From contig JAIOHM010000036.1 of NCBI GenBank assembly GCA_019912965.1, forward strand, positions 1 through 64,000: 64,000 bases of DNA, written 5' to 3'. The translations under genes were made by a program, and so were the position numbers. This document shows, piece after piece, positions 18,164 to 27,331 of the stretch. The notes under the pieces are model-generated. The model was not told the DNA's origin. It was given only the letters and a program-made list of their open reading frames with translations, and did no database searches. The DNA comes from Anaerolineae bacterium (GTDB lineage: Bacteria > Chloroflexota > Anaerolineae > Aggregatilineales > Phototrophicaceae). Position 1 is the first letter of the stretch, and every line of letters begins with the position of its first letter.

Positions 18164-18664
18164 ATGACGCTGGAAAATATTGTGCTGGTGGTTGGCGGGA
18201 CGCTGACCGGACTGCTGGCCGGGGTGTTTTATGCGTTTGATGTGGCGATTGTTCCGGCGCTGCGGAAGGCAACAGGCAAACAGCACATCGCGGTGATGCA
18301 GGCGATCAACGACAAGATCAAGAATCCCGTGTTTTTCCTGAGCTTTTTCGGGCCGACGATACTGCTGCCGCTGGCGGCTTATCTGCATCGCGGTGGGGAA
18401 CAATTTCTGTTACTGGTTGCGGCTGCGGCACTGCACATCATCGGTGCGAACGGCGTGACCATCGCCGGGAATATTCCGCTGAATGAGCATCTCGACAAAG
18501 TGAATGCCGAGCAGATTTCGGAAGCCGAAGCGGATAAGATCAGACAAGAATTTCAAGGGCAAGGTGCGGCGTGGATTCGCTACCACCGGATTCGCACGTT
18601 GACGAGTACAGCAGCGACGGTGCTGATTTTCATCGTGTGTTTGTCGAAAAGCCTATCGAAATAA
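18164..18664 (+). CDS. DUF1772-like four-helix membrane protein
   Basis: A 166-residue integral membrane protein with about four hydrophobic helices. The first (LVVGGTLTGLLAGVFYAFDVAIVPAL) carries the G-x-FYAFDVA..PAL signature of the DUF1772/anthrone-oxygenase-like group; a later block reads IAGNIPLNEHLDKVN, also typical, followed by a RYHRIRT segment. Biochemical activity is unknown for most members. AAGGAGGATG precedes the ATG by a good distance. It is probably expressed with the MerR-type gene and may be its target; a membrane output would fit a drug- or stress-sensing regulator. Confidence 0.75.
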   Translation: MTLENIVLVVGGTLTGLLAGVFYAFDVAIVPALRKATGKQHIAVMQAINDKIKNPVFFLSFFGPTILLPLAAYLHRGGEQFLLLVAAAALHIIGANGVTIAGNIPLNEHLDKVNAEQISEAEADKIRQEFQGQGAAWIRYHRIRTLTSTAATVLIFIVCLSKSLSK

Positions 18665-18672
18665 CGTGTGTA

Positions 18673-18700
18673 GTAGGGGCGTAACATGTTACGCCCCTAC
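18673..18700. terminator. Perfect 28-bp palindrome between convergent genes
   Basis: GTAGGGGCGTAACAT is followed directly by its exact reverse complement. It sits 8 bases after the DUF1772-like stop and 16 bases before the methyltransferase stop on the other strand, so it can terminate both. It is also a member of the dispersed GGGGCG/CGCCCC palindrome family. Confidence 0.75.
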
Positions 18701-18716
18701 CTTATAACCCCATGCT

Positions 18717-19448
18717 TTAACCTGCAAGGGGTTTGCGCGCCCATGCGACCCAATAGCCCCGCATCGGAAGTCCGCCTTCCGGGGTGCGTTCCGGCACATC
18801 TGCCCACAATTTGACGATCTCAAAATCACGCAGCAAATCGCGCACTTCGGCCTCATCAGAATAATGATGCGGCAGGAAGGCATCATCATCGGTATCCGGC
18901 TCCGGGCTGAGGTCAACATAGGTGTCCGGCTCAACTTCGGAAAGTTCCCCAGCAGCAGCCTGATCGCGCGCCCGCTGATAAGAGCCTGTATCCTTATGGG
19001 GAAAATCGACGAGGAATAAACCGCCGGGTTTGAGAACGCGCCGGACTTCGCCAATGCTCTTGTAGATGTCCCCGCGTAGATTATGAGATATGACCGAAGT
19101 GGAAAGTGCCGCGTCAAACGTGGCATCCGCCCACGGGAGCGCGGTCATATCGGCAACCCGTCCATCAAAAGTAATCCCGCGTTCGGCACAGACTTCCTGC
19201 GAGGTTTTGATGCCCGTTGGCGATACATCCATCCCCGCCATCTTGAAGCCGCGTCCACCCAGATACACCACATGCCGCCCAATGCCGCAGCCCACATCTA
19301 AAACAGAACTTCCCCCCAGAAGGTTATCTGCCCATTCGACAACAGTGTCGTTGGGGGCAGCAAGCGTTTGGTAGCGGGGCGGAAAATGCCCACTCTGAAA
19401 GAGATGTTCCCAGCCAGCACGGTTATCGGGATGTGAGGAGTCTGCCAT
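18717..19448 (-). CDS. Class I SAM-dependent methyltransferase
   Basis: A 243-residue methyltransferase of the Methyltransf_11/25 type. The SAM-binding motif I is SVLDVGCGIGRHVVYLGGRG (about 47-66), with the acidic residue of motif II in MAGMDVSPTG, and the later motifs DMTALPWADATFDAALS and RVLKPGGLFLVDFP. The substrate cannot be read from the sequence. A ribosome site AGGATGAG precedes the ATG. It stands alone on its strand, facing the DUF1772-like gene across a shared palindrome. Confidence 0.85.
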   Translation of the reverse strand: MADSSHPDNRAGWEHLFQSGHFPPRYQTLAAPNDTVVEWADNLLGGSSVLDVGCGIGRHVVYLGGRGFKMAGMDVSPTGIKTSQEVCAERGITFDGRVADMTALPWADATFDAALSTSVISHNLRGDIYKSIGEVRRVLKPGGLFLVDFPHKDTGSYQRARDQAAAGELSEVEPDTYVDLSPEPDTDDDAFLPHHYSDEAEVRDLLRDFEIVKLWADVPERTPEGGLPMRGYWVAWARKPLAG

Positions 19449-19772
19449 ATTCGCTCATCCTGTATCTGGTTTATGAATGGCTCACTGATTTTAGCAAGTA
19501 TCCTGTTTTTCCAAAACAGCCTGACTGCTTCAATCTGAGGCGATTGCATTGGAGACGGCAATTTACAATTCGCAGTGTGGATGTGCTAGATTAGCACGCT
19601 GACCAGCAGCGAAGGCACTGATTTTCATCGTTCGCCCGTTCAAGAGCCTGTAGAACCCTCACTGACTATCATGAATTTTTCCGGGCATGATGGAGGATAC
19701 TGAACTGCGGCAACTCCTGCTAAAATAATATCTGCAAGAGTCACCTAGAGGTTTATCCTGATTGTGAGCTGA
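19449..19772. other. 324-base spacer, no gene seen
   Basis: Divergent upstream region for the methyltransferase and the DUF6391-like gene. It has stop codons in all frames and no clear repeat or RNA gene. An AT-rich stretch near 19720-19735 (CTAAAATAATATC) could belong to a plus-strand promoter. Confidence 0.4.
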
Positions 19773-20315
19773 ATGATGTTGAAGCAACTGGCAGAGTTTT
19801 CCCGTCCGGCGCTGGAATTTCCGTATATCCTGCGGACGCGGCGCAATCATGGTCTGGAACACGCAAGCATTCACATCCTTTCGACCAAACGCTACCGCCT
19901 TTCCGGGCGCAGCGATGATGGCGGATTCGTCATTCTGGGCGATGTGCCGACCGAGGCGGTGGAAAATGCGGTGAACGAGGCTTTGCGGCGGATGAAAGCA
20001 GGCGAACACAATCTGGCGGTTCACCCGAACTGTGGAACGAATCTGGTGACGACGGCTTCGCTGGCGAGTCTGGTGGGGCTGGTCGGATTGGGTGGAAGCA
20101 ACCGCCGCGATGGATTCAACCGCCTGCCAACGGTGATGACCGCGATGATGATTGTGCTGCTGTATTCGCCGCTGCTGGGTATGGCGCTGCAACGGCACTT
20201 CACCACCGAGGGCGACCCCGGCGATATGGAAGTGTTGAGCGTGACGCGCAACATGTTTACGCTGCCGCTGTTCGGCAAAATGGTTGTGCATCGGGTTAAC
20301 ACGCGGTCAAGCTAA
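19773..20315 (+). CDS. DUF6391-like membrane protein
   Basis: A 180-residue protein. A conserved opening, LRTRRNHGLEHASIHIL, is followed by an alpha/beta region (DGGFVILGDVPTEAVENAVNEALRRM), then HPNCGTNLVTTA and two hydrophobic segments (about 110-125 and 135-150). This layout, HGLEHA..H plus NCGT and two helices, is that of the DUF6391 group in cyanobacteria and Chloroflexota, with unknown function. Its stop codon is followed with no gap by the holA ATG, so both are translationally coupled. A second ATG follows the first. The conserved histidines could bind metal, but that is a guess. Confidence 0.6.
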   Translation: MMLKQLAEFSRPALEFPYILRTRRNHGLEHASIHILSTKRYRLSGRSDDGGFVILGDVPTEAVENAVNEALRRMKAGEHNLAVHPNCGTNLVTTASLASLVGLVGLGGSNRRDGFNRLPTVMTAMMIVLLYSPLLGMALQRHFTTEGDPGDMEVLSVTRNMFTLPLFGKMVVHRVNTRSS

Positions 20316-21326
20316 ATGGCGAAAACAACTGCTACAACAAAAACAGTTTTTCTGCTGCATGGCGATGATGATTTCGGTCTGGAGCAGGAATTAAGTACGC
20401 TGCGGGCCAAGATGGGCGATGCGGACAATGGCGACCTGAACACCAGCGAATTCGCGGGCGAGGCGGCCAGCGTTTTTGAAGTGATTAACGCGGTCAGTTC
20501 ATATCCATTTCTGGCGGATCGGCGTCTCGCTATAGTGAAGGGCATGATCGGCTGGATTACACGCAAGGGCGCGGGCGAAACGGGCAAGAAAGCGGTTGAG
20601 CAGTTGAGCGAAGCGCTGCCGAATTTGCCGGATTGGGCGCGACTGGTGTTTGTTGAACGACAAACCCTGACTGAGAGTAATAAACTGGTCAAGCTGGTGC
20701 GGGAACTGCCGACCGGATATGAGAAGGTTTTTAATTCGCCTTCGGACAGCACAGGCTGGATTCTTAAACGGGCGAAAGACATGTATCAGGCGGAGATTGA
20801 ACCGCGTGCGGCGGCGGCGCTGGCAAGCGTGATCGGTAACGACTTGCGGCGGGCGGATAACGAACTCATCAAGCTGGTGAGTTATGTGGATGGTGAACGC
20901 CCAATCAATGAGCAGGATGTCATGCTGCTGACACCGTATGTGGCGGATGAAGATGTATTCAAAATGGTGGACGCACTGGCGGAGGGCCGCGCGGACGAAG
21001 CCATGCGGCGGATGCATAAACTTTTGGCGCAAAAGGGCGAAGACCCGTTTAAGACCTATGGTATGATTATCCGCCAGTTCCGCCTGCTGCTGACGGCGAA
21101 GGAATTCCTGGCGACCGGGGGTTACCCGAACCAGATGGTCGAGGCGCTGCGGATGAATCCGTTTGTGGCGAAGAAGATGGCACAGCAGACGCGGGCATTT
21201 TCGCTGATCCAACTGGAACGCATTTATCGGGCACTGCTGGATTACGACATCCGCATGAAAACCGGACGGATCGAACCCGCATTGGCGCTGGATTTGCTGG
21301 TAGCAAGTTTGAGCGGGAGTCGTTAG
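20316..21326 (+). CDS. holA: DNA polymerase III delta subunit HolA
   Basis: A 336-residue clamp-loader subunit. It begins with a degenerate AAA-type core: TVFLLHGDDDFGLEQELSTL with no Walker A lysine, as expected for delta, then the SYPFLADRRLAIVKG motif (SSYPFLADRRLAIVKGM), LVFVERQTLTESNKLVKLV, and a C-terminal helical domain (KLLAQKGEDPFKTYGMIIRQFR, QLERIYRALLDYDIRMKTG). Delta opens the beta clamp and joins the gamma-complex to load it. The ATG is directly after the stop of the DUF6391-like gene, so expression is coupled to it. The gene is complete and normal in length. Confidence 0.93.
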   Translation: MAKTTATTKTVFLLHGDDDFGLEQELSTLRAKMGDADNGDLNTSEFAGEAASVFEVINAVSSYPFLADRRLAIVKGMIGWITRKGAGETGKKAVEQLSEALPNLPDWARLVFVERQTLTESNKLVKLVRELPTGYEKVFNSPSDSTGWILKRAKDMYQAEIEPRAAAALASVIGNDLRRADNELIKLVSYVDGERPINEQDVMLLTPYVADEDVFKMVDALAEGRADEAMRRMHKLLAQKGEDPFKTYGMIIRQFRLLLTAKEFLATGGYPNQMVEALRMNPFVAKKMAQQTRAFSLIQLERIYRALLDYDIRMKTGRIEPALALDLLVASLSGSR

Positions 21327-21391
21327 TTTGCCTGTGCCGAGCCAAATAACTCAAATTCTCTCCTGATGTATCCTTTCTAAAAGTTGCCCAG

Positions 21392-21841
21392 ATGATGACC
21401 ATTACACTGCGTGAAATCAACAAAGACAATTGGCGGACGGCTGCCAAGCTGAATCTGACTGAGCAGCAGAAAACCTTTATCGCACCCAACTGGTATTCGA
21501 TGCTTCAAGTTGTGTATTCCGGGGGCGAACTTTACGACCGGGGTATCTACCTTGATGACGAGATGATCGGGTACACGATGATGGGACAAGACCCAGCTAA
21601 TAAACGCTGCTACATTGATCGTTTTATGATCGCGCTTGAGCATCAAGGCAAAGGTCATGGACGTGTGGCGATGCACGCAATTATTGATGCGCTTAAAACG
21701 CGTTACAATCCTGATAGTATTTTTATCACTTTTGAGCCGGAAAATGCCATCGCCCGTAAATTGTATGAAAGCCTGGGTTTTGTGGATACAGGCGAACTGG
21801 ATGATGGCGAGCTCGTGTTTCGTTTACCATTGACCTCATGA
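21392..21841 (+). CDS. GNAT acetyltransferase
   Basis: A 149-residue GNAT-fold acetyltransferase. TITLREINKDNWRTAAKLNL opens the domain, with IDRFMIALEHQGKGHGRVAM in the middle as the acetyl-CoA (Q/R-x-x-G-x-G/A) loop, and a final segment FEPENAIARKLYESLGFVDTGEL that is typical of BltD/SpeG-type polyamine or small-amine acetyltransferases. The substrate is not certain. It follows holA by 65 bases on the same strand and may share its transcript. Confidence 0.82.
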   Translation: MMTITLREINKDNWRTAAKLNLTEQQKTFIAPNWYSMLQVVYSGGELYDRGIYLDDEMIGYTMMGQDPANKRCYIDRFMIALEHQGKGHGRVAMHAIIDALKTRYNPDSIFITFEPENAIARKLYESLGFVDTGELDDGELVFRLPLTS

Positions 21842-21876
21842 CCTCATTCCTTCGCTTCTTCTCCGGGTAGACCAGA

Positions 21877-22893
21877 TTGAGCAGTGAGATCAAATTATCG
21901 ACAGGTTGGTTGATGTTGCAGCTTTGGGCGCGCTTGGCCGCGTTTATGATTGTGTTTACGACGGTGCTGGTGGGCGTAGCGTCGTTGTTGGGGCGTGCCA
22001 TGCCGACGGACGAAATCGCACTTGATCCATTATCCGCAAATGGACGCCGGGATATAACCCTGCTTGATCTGGGGCGGAATTTGCGTCACCGCTTGACGTA
22101 TGACGCCGCCGATTATTTCAGTCCGGCATGGTCACCGGATGGTCAGCAGTTGGCCTATATTGCCATCCGCGAGGATAAACAATCGCTGGTGGTGCGGAAT
22201 GTGTACGGTGGGTGCTGTGCGCGGACGGTGTTCACAACGCAGGCAGAAACAGGCGGATTGACTTCGGCCAATCTGGTTTCTACTGCATGGTCGCCGAATG
22301 GTGAACGCATCGCGTTTACAGCGTGGCAAGATGGCGGTCAGGTGGTGTATATCATTAATCTGAATGGGGAAGGCGATCCGGTGCAATTGACAGCCAATAT
22401 CGCCAATGCGATTTCGCCAACATGGTCGCCGGACGGGGAAATGCTGGCGTTTTCGTGGTCGCCCGCCGCCAATGTGGAAGTGTTCGCCGCGCCCGTTAGC
22501 GGATTGGAAATGCCTGTACAGAGTGACCGCTTTCTGGAACGGCTGACGGCGAATCCCAGTTATGAGTCATGGCCGTCGTGGTCGCCGGATGGCCGCTACA
22601 TTGCGTTTACCTCCGACCGGGATGACAACAGCGAGATTTATGTACTCGATGCAGCCTGTGTTACCCAACCGGATGATTGCGAAAGCACCATGCGCCGCCT
22701 GACACAGCATATGGCCCGTGACATTGCACCGACCTGGACGCCCGATGGTCAATATTTGCTGTTCGCATCCAACCGGGGGGGCGAGTGGGCCGTTTATCAG
22801 CTTGACGCGACCTGCGCGGACAAAGGCGAATGTTCACCCCTGCCGCTGATTCAGGACATCGACAGCAGCACCCATACCTCGTGGCGACCGTAG
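21877..22893 (+). CDS. TolB/PD40-type beta-propeller protein with membrane anchor
   Basis: A 338-residue protein with one N-terminal hydrophobic helix (about 15-38; LQLWARLAAFMIVFTTVLVG) as anchor or signal, then a six-bladed PD40/TolB-like propeller whose blades share the SP(T/A)WSPDG(Q/E) pattern: SPAWSPDGQQLAYIAI, STAWSPNGERIAFTAW, SPTWSPDGEMLAFSW, SWPSWSPDGRYIAFTS, APTWTPDGQYLLFAS. A free cysteine pair occurs at GGCCAR. Such propellers act as exported scaffolds or sensors. The start is uncertain: the frame opens at a TTG at 21877 with weak ribosome site, and an ATG lies a little downstream. Confidence 0.75.
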   Translation: MSSEIKLSTGWLMLQLWARLAAFMIVFTTVLVGVASLLGRAMPTDEIALDPLSANGRRDITLLDLGRNLRHRLTYDAADYFSPAWSPDGQQLAYIAIREDKQSLVVRNVYGGCCARTVFTTQAETGGLTSANLVSTAWSPNGERIAFTAWQDGGQVVYIINLNGEGDPVQLTANIANAISPTWSPDGEMLAFSWSPAANVEVFAAPVSGLEMPVQSDRFLERLTANPSYESWPSWSPDGRYIAFTSDRDDNSEIYVLDAACVTQPDDCESTMRRLTQHMARDIAPTWTPDGQYLLFASNRGGEWAVYQLDATCADKGECSPLPLIQDIDSSTHTSWRP

Positions 22894-22940
22894 CATAGTG
22901 ATCGGCTCACAGTTTTAGGGATGAATAACATCTGAAAGCG

Positions 22941-23756
22941 ATGTGGATTATGGCAGGCATTGATCGCAGTCGGCGCATCAGCTTTGAGGAACAGGCGGAG
23001 CGTTATGATGCCACCGCCAGTGGTTATCCGGCTGAAATCATCGACGACATCGTGAAACTAGCAAAGTTGTCACCCGGCGGGCGCATTCTGGAGATTGGCT
23101 GCGGGAGTGGGCAAGCGACCATCTCCTTCGCCGAACGGGGTTATGCGATTGTGGCGGTGGAGTTGGGTGAGCGTCTGGCACAATTGGCTGCCAACAAACT
23201 GCGTTCCTTTCCACTGGCACAGGTTATCCATCATGAATTTGAGAGTTGGCCGCTTCCGCCGCAGCCTTTTGATCTGGTACTAAGCGCCGAAGCCTTCCAT
23301 TGGATTGTGCCGCAGGTCGGTATCCCCAAACTGGCACAGGCACTCGTCCCCGGCGGTATGGTGGCATTGCTCTGGAGCCTGCTGGAGCGCATGGATACGC
23401 CTCTGCACCGGGCGATTGCGGCAGTATACGCCGAAACGGCATCTGATTGGCCTAACCCACTCAGCGGCGAGGTGAACGCCGATTTCATCCATGAGGCTAC
23501 CAGCCGCAGTTTCGCTCAGGTCGGCGGTTTTGAACCACTGCAATCGCGCACATACACTACCCACCACACGACCACCCTTAACGGGGCGGCGTATATCGAA
23601 GAACTGCGTACTTTCTCATCGCACCGCACTATGCCCGAAGCCACACGGCGGGACTTATATGCCGCCATTCAGGCCGCTTTTCAGGCGCATGAAGATCGCC
23701 TGATGCAGAATATTGGTTATCAACTGCTCTACACCCACCCGTTGAATAATATGTGA
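22941..23756 (+). CDS. Class I SAM-dependent methyltransferase
   Basis: A 271-residue methyltransferase. FEEQAERYDATASGYP is the usual opening of the UbiE/Methyltransf_11 group; motif I is GGRILEIGCGSGQATISFAE (46-65), with VAVELGERLAQLA for motif II and the late motifs DLVLSAEAFHWI and ALVPGGMVALLW. This pattern (HWI at the active-site strand) fits tocopherol/ubiquinone-type or trans-aconitate-type methyltransferases. Substrate unknown. An ATG nine bases after the first is an equal candidate start. Confidence 0.83.
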   Translation: MWIMAGIDRSRRISFEEQAERYDATASGYPAEIIDDIVKLAKLSPGGRILEIGCGSGQATISFAERGYAIVAVELGERLAQLAANKLRSFPLAQVIHHEFESWPLPPQPFDLVLSAEAFHWIVPQVGIPKLAQALVPGGMVALLWSLLERMDTPLHRAIAAVYAETASDWPNPLSGEVNADFIHEATSRSFAQVGGFEPLQSRTYTTHHTTTLNGAAYIEELRTFSSHRTMPEATRRDLYAAIQAAFQAHEDRLMQNIGYQLLYTHPLNNM

Positions 23757-23822
23757 TTCGCGTGCGATTAGGGAACATGCTAAGGTTCCCTCACGCGATA
23801 TTTTTATCAGGGGGTAGTTTCC

Positions 23823-24914
23823 ATGCGTTCCATCCGCCGTCTCTGGCCGGGGTTGATTGTCGTTATTGCTGCTGCTGCTTTCATCATCTGGCAGATCGTC
23901 GGTGCAGGCGGCAGCGGAAGCGCCCTCGGCGGCCTGACCGCCCTGAAGCAACTGACTGCGCGTGGGAACGTTCAACTTCTGAATATTATGCTCAGCCCTG
24001 ATGGAACGCTGGCGGCGGTAAACGTAAACGGAACTGCTGATGGGCCTGCGGATTCCCTGCGTATGGTTGATATGATTAACGGCAGGACGCTCTGGGAATT
24101 TCTGGACGAAAACCAGCAGTTTGTTGAAGGCTACATGCTGGGCTTTGTCTCGAATGGCAGTGCTTTTGCTATAACAGGCAAAGATGCGGAACGGGGTGAT
24201 GCGCGCTTCGTTCGTTTCTTTGACACCGCTAATGGGGATATTCTCGATGAAGCTCTGCTCGAAGGGAATGAACGTGGGCTGGCCGCGAGCACAACCCATT
24301 ATGTCGTGGAAGACGGCACTACACTGACGATTCGGAATCGGGCTGACGGGCAAACCCTATTTACCCACCAATTCGAATCCGGCTCACTGGAACTGGCACG
24401 CTTCACGACGGACGAGAAAATAATCTGGGTCGCACGCGGCGGCGATGGTTATAAGTTATACCGTATTGAATTGGCGAACCCCGTCATCGACGAAGAAAAT
24501 GTCATCCATATCACCGATTTACCGGTCTGGCGGCCTGCCAGCGCCATGCTGAGCGCCGGGGGTAAATGGCTGGGGGTGAATATTATCAATGGACGTGGCG
24601 TGGCAGTCATTGATTTAGAAGCAGGTCGGACACATCATTACATCCCGAACTCAAGCCTGAGCAGCGAGGCAGTTGATGAAGTGCGCCTCGACCCCGGCTT
24701 TGGATTTTTCCGCAATGAGCAGTTTTTGGCTTACATGACGAATGAAGGTGTGGTTTATGCTGTCGATCTGAAGACTAACACATTGGTCGATAGTTTTGAC
24801 CCCAAGGTGGGAACATTTCCGGAGATGATGGCAATCAGTGCCGACGAACGCACGCTGGGTGTGCTTACGGACGATCTTATTGCAGGTTGGCGACTACCTG
24901 AGCCACCAGCCTAA
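23823..24914 (+). CDS. Membrane-anchored propeller-like protein, unknown
   Basis: A 363-residue protein anchored by an N-terminal helix (RLWPGLIVVIAAAAFIIWQIVG, about 6-27). The rest looks like a degenerate beta propeller: short strands with motifs such as LSPDGTLAAVNV, MVDMINGRTLWEF, VRFFDTANGDILDEA, LSAGGKWLGV, MAISADERTLGVL, resembling WD40/YVTN blades without the strict repeats. No enzyme motif. Similar proteins are common in the Chloroflexota and are thought to be extracytoplasmic. Preceded by GGGGG-TAG.. at a good distance from ATG. Likely a surface or sensor scaffold. Confidence 0.6.
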   Translation: MRSIRRLWPGLIVVIAAAAFIIWQIVGAGGSGSALGGLTALKQLTARGNVQLLNIMLSPDGTLAAVNVNGTADGPADSLRMVDMINGRTLWEFLDENQQFVEGYMLGFVSNGSAFAITGKDAERGDARFVRFFDTANGDILDEALLEGNERGLAASTTHYVVEDGTTLTIRNRADGQTLFTHQFESGSLELARFTTDEKIIWVARGGDGYKLYRIELANPVIDEENVIHITDLPVWRPASAMLSAGGKWLGVNIINGRGVAVIDLEAGRTHHYIPNSSLSSEAVDEVRLDPGFGFFRNEQFLAYMTNEGVVYAVDLKTNTLVDSFDPKVGTFPEMMAISADERTLGVLTDDLIAGWRLPEPPA

Positions 24915-24963
24915 CCGTGATGCTGATTAGTCAGTTCATATCAGCTGGGTTGCTTATTCAGGA

Positions 24964-25887
24964 TTATTGGAGTCGCTGAATTTGGAGAATATCACCGTTG
25001 TGATATTCGATCAGGGTCAGCCCGGCACGTTTGCTGCACGTCAGATGGCCGCTGTAGGGGGCGGTGAAGGTGCCGGAGGTTGGCGAAACATCGCGGTAAT
25101 CCCGCCCAACCGCAACGGTGATGTAGGTTAAATCAGGATGCCGGTTATTGGTGGGGTCAAAGGCAAAGGCACTGAATCCACCCTCGTTAGGCAGCAGCAC
25201 TTCTACCCAGGCGTGTGATCCACCTTCCCCTAACAAATGCCCGGATACATAACGCGCGGGCAAACCTGCCTGACGACAAATTGACAGCATCAGGTGAGCA
25301 TAGTCCTGACACAAACCGCGCCGCAGTGCCAATGCTTCGGCGGCGGTGGTGCTGACGGTGGTCACTGCGCTTTCGTAGTGCATGATCTGATAAACCCAAT
25401 CGCTGATGTCCTGCGCCAATTCATAAACATTCCCGGTTTCGCGCTGCAACTGACGGGTGATATTTTTGATTTCGGTATTGGGCTTCGTCAGGGGAGTAGG
25501 TTTGAGGAGTTGGCGTATGCTGGCCGGGGAAAGCGCAAGTTTGGGGTGGGACTGGTTTTCGCTCTCAACAACCATGAGCACTTCAAATGAGATGGATTCG
25601 TCCGCCTGTGCCACCTCCAATTCGAGTATACGATTGCCGAAGGAATCGATCTGCTGGCGGGTGGAATCAGCCAGCGGATTAACGGATATGGAGTGACTAC
25701 ACAAACGCTGTGCGCCGTAGCGATCTGCCGGAATCACCATCAAACGCTGTTTCAAATTCTGGATTGGGCCGGGATAAGCATAGTGGAAGCGCTGATAAAA
25801 CTGACAGCGTGTGCGGCGGACTTTTGACCATTCAATCCCACGCTCGTCAATAAACTGGAGGTCGTGGGAAACTGTGGAGTCATTCAT
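24964..25887 (-). CDS. Transglutaminase-like protein, first of a pair
   Basis: A 307-residue protein of the bacterial transglutaminase-like family (type with an N-terminal beta sheet). The catalytic triad is visible: Cys193 in RRGLCQDYAH, His225 in GGSHAWVEVL and Asp244 in FAFDPTN. Such enzymes are cysteine proteases or amide hydrolases rather than true crosslinkers. The next gene upstream on the same strand (25894) is a second family member, so the pair is expressed together. In other genomes such pairs sit next to alpha-E and ATP-grasp genes; neither partner is in this window. Confidence 0.88.
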   Translation of the reverse strand: MNDSTVSHDLQFIDERGIEWSKVRRTRCQFYQRFHYAYPGPIQNLKQRLMVIPADRYGAQRLCSHSISVNPLADSTRQQIDSFGNRILELEVAQADESISFEVLMVVESENQSHPKLALSPASIRQLLKPTPLTKPNTEIKNITRQLQRETGNVYELAQDISDWVYQIMHYESAVTTVSTTAAEALALRRGLCQDYAHLMLSICRQAGLPARYVSGHLLGEGGSHAWVEVLLPNEGGFSAFAFDPTNNRHPDLTYITVAVGRDYRDVSPTSGTFTAPYSGHLTCSKRAGLTLIEYHNGDILQIQRLQ

Positions 25888-25893
25888 CGTTTT

Positions 25894-26721
25894 TCACCGT
25901 ATGGAACTCAAAGCCACATGTTCTTCTACCTGATCGGCCCACACTTTGAAATCTGTGAGCAGGGCATTGCCGAAAGCTGTCGCAAAAGCCACATCAACCG
26001 CGTCGCGTCCCCATGCAATCAACACACGTCCGATGCGAGGCCGATTATGGCGAGCGTCGAAGGTGCGCCATGCACCGTCGATATAGACCTCAAACCATGC
26101 ATGAAAATCCATCGGAGCCGGGTCAAAGGGCACGTTGATGTCCGGCAGATAACCGCAGACGTAACGCGCCGGGAAATTCAGTGCACGGCAGAAGGAAACA
26201 CCCAGATGGGCAAAATCACGGCAGACACCTTTACGCTGCTGGTAGGCTTCCCAGCCGCTGGTGTTGGATGTGCTGCCCGCGCTGTAGGTGATATTGGTGT
26301 GCAGCCAATCGCAGACGGCTTGCACCTGTGCCCATCCGCCCTCGATATGCCCGAATAACTGCCACGCATCATTGATAAATAAATCGGATGGGCAGTGACG
26401 GCTGGGCAGCGTGTAAATCAAAAATTCATCAGGGATTTCTTCCACAAGGGTTTTGGGCAGATTGGGGAGTGTGGGGTCAGGGGTTGACGGTACTTCGGCA
26501 ATCGCATCGTAGGCGATGTGAAGCCTGCCCGCCGGAGCTTTCAGCCGCCAGATTTGATTCCCAAACCCATCCTGATACTCATGCAGGGAAACCAGCGGAT
26601 TGATTGACCAATTCTCTTCAATAATGCGGTGATGGTACTCCTGTCGTGGGCGGAGTGCCAACAACATCGGTATGGGATATTGACTATCGTAGCTAAAACT
26701 GCAACCGACCCGTACACGCAT
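25894..26721 (-). CDS. Transglutaminase-like protein, second of a pair
   Basis: A 275-residue transglutaminase-like protein. Beta-rich N-terminal part (about 1-100), then the core with Cys167 in RKGVCRDFAHLG, His207 in MDFHAWFEVY and Asp222 in RTFDARHN, giving the expected triad. It lies six bases upstream of the other transglutaminase and is the first gene of that short operon. Divergent from the GlsB-type gene to the right. The two proteins differ strongly outside the core, so they likely have different substrates rather than being a recent duplicate. Confidence 0.87.
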   Translation of the reverse strand: MRVRVGCSFSYDSQYPIPMLLALRPRQEYHHRIIEENWSINPLVSLHEYQDGFGNQIWRLKAPAGRLHIAYDAIAEVPSTPDPTLPNLPKTLVEEIPDEFLIYTLPSRHCPSDLFINDAWQLFGHIEGGWAQVQAVCDWLHTNITYSAGSTSNTSGWEAYQQRKGVCRDFAHLGVSFCRALNFPARYVCGYLPDINVPFDPAPMDFHAWFEVYIDGAWRTFDARHNRPRIGRVLIAWGRDAVDVAFATAFGNALLTDFKVWADQVEEHVALSSIR

Positions 26722-26899
26722 AACATTTTAAACCTTGTTCCATCCACCCATCTATCTCACTGTAACAGACCTTTACCAATGCCAATATGGTGGAAATGTA
26801 TAAACATGGGAGCAAATGTTTCAGACAGTGCGTGGTTTATGCAACGCTGCACCCTCAAATACGTATATGAGGATGTAATGTGTAACGGAGGATTTGGAG

Positions 26900-27226
26900 A
26901 TGAATATTCTGGTACTGCTGGTTCTGGTCATTCTGGCGCTGGTGTTTCTGGGGCCGCTGGTCGGTTTGACTCTGGGCGTGGCGATTACGCTGGGTGTGTA
27001 TATGCTGGCGGGGATGTTCGCCGGACGGATTATGCGCGGGCGGGGTTATGGGCCTTTGGCTGATATTCTGCTCGGTCTGGTCGGTGGTATCGTCGGCAGC
27101 CTGCTATTTGGGCTGATTGGTATTCAAACCAGCGGCATTCTGGGCGGCCTGATTGTCGGTACAATCGGCGCGGTGGTCGTGGTGTATGTGGCACGAATGC
27201 TAGGCAAGTCGCAGTTCGCCCGCTAG
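26900..27226 (+). CDS. GlsB/YeaQ/YmgE family small membrane protein
   Basis: A 108-residue membrane protein with three to four helices. GMFAGRIMRGRGYGPLADILLG is the diagnostic G-x-x-AG-x-(I/L)..G.GYG...D...G pattern of the transglycosylase-associated / GlsB-YeaQ-YmgE family, followed by GIVGSLLFGL and GLIVGTIGAVVVVYVAR. Family members are small stress-induced membrane proteins with no settled activity. I chose the ATG at 26900 because GGAGG lies eight bases before it; a TTG six bases earlier is in frame. A strong terminator follows. Confidence 0.82.
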   Translation: MNILVLLVLVILALVFLGPLVGLTLGVAITLGVYMLAGMFAGRIMRGRGYGPLADILLGLVGGIVGSLLFGLIGIQTSGILGGLIVGTIGAVVVVYVARMLGKSQFAR

Positions 27227-27249
27227 TCATCAACGGAACGAAATCCAGG

Positions 27250-27282
27250 AGAGGGACATGGGCAAACCGTGTCCCTCTTTTT
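27250..27282 (+). terminator. Rho-independent terminator after the GlsB-type gene
   Basis: AGAGGGACATGG, a GCAAA loop, then CCGTGTCCCTCT (one G-T pair) and five T residues. Orientation fits the plus-strand gene. Confidence 0.9.
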
Positions 27283-27331
27283 GTTATCGGATTGATGATA
27301 TCCGCGCTGGCGAAAATGCTAAATGATTATT

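Noticed and set aside
20499..21212. 237-codon minus-strand frame
   Set aside because: Antisense to holA.
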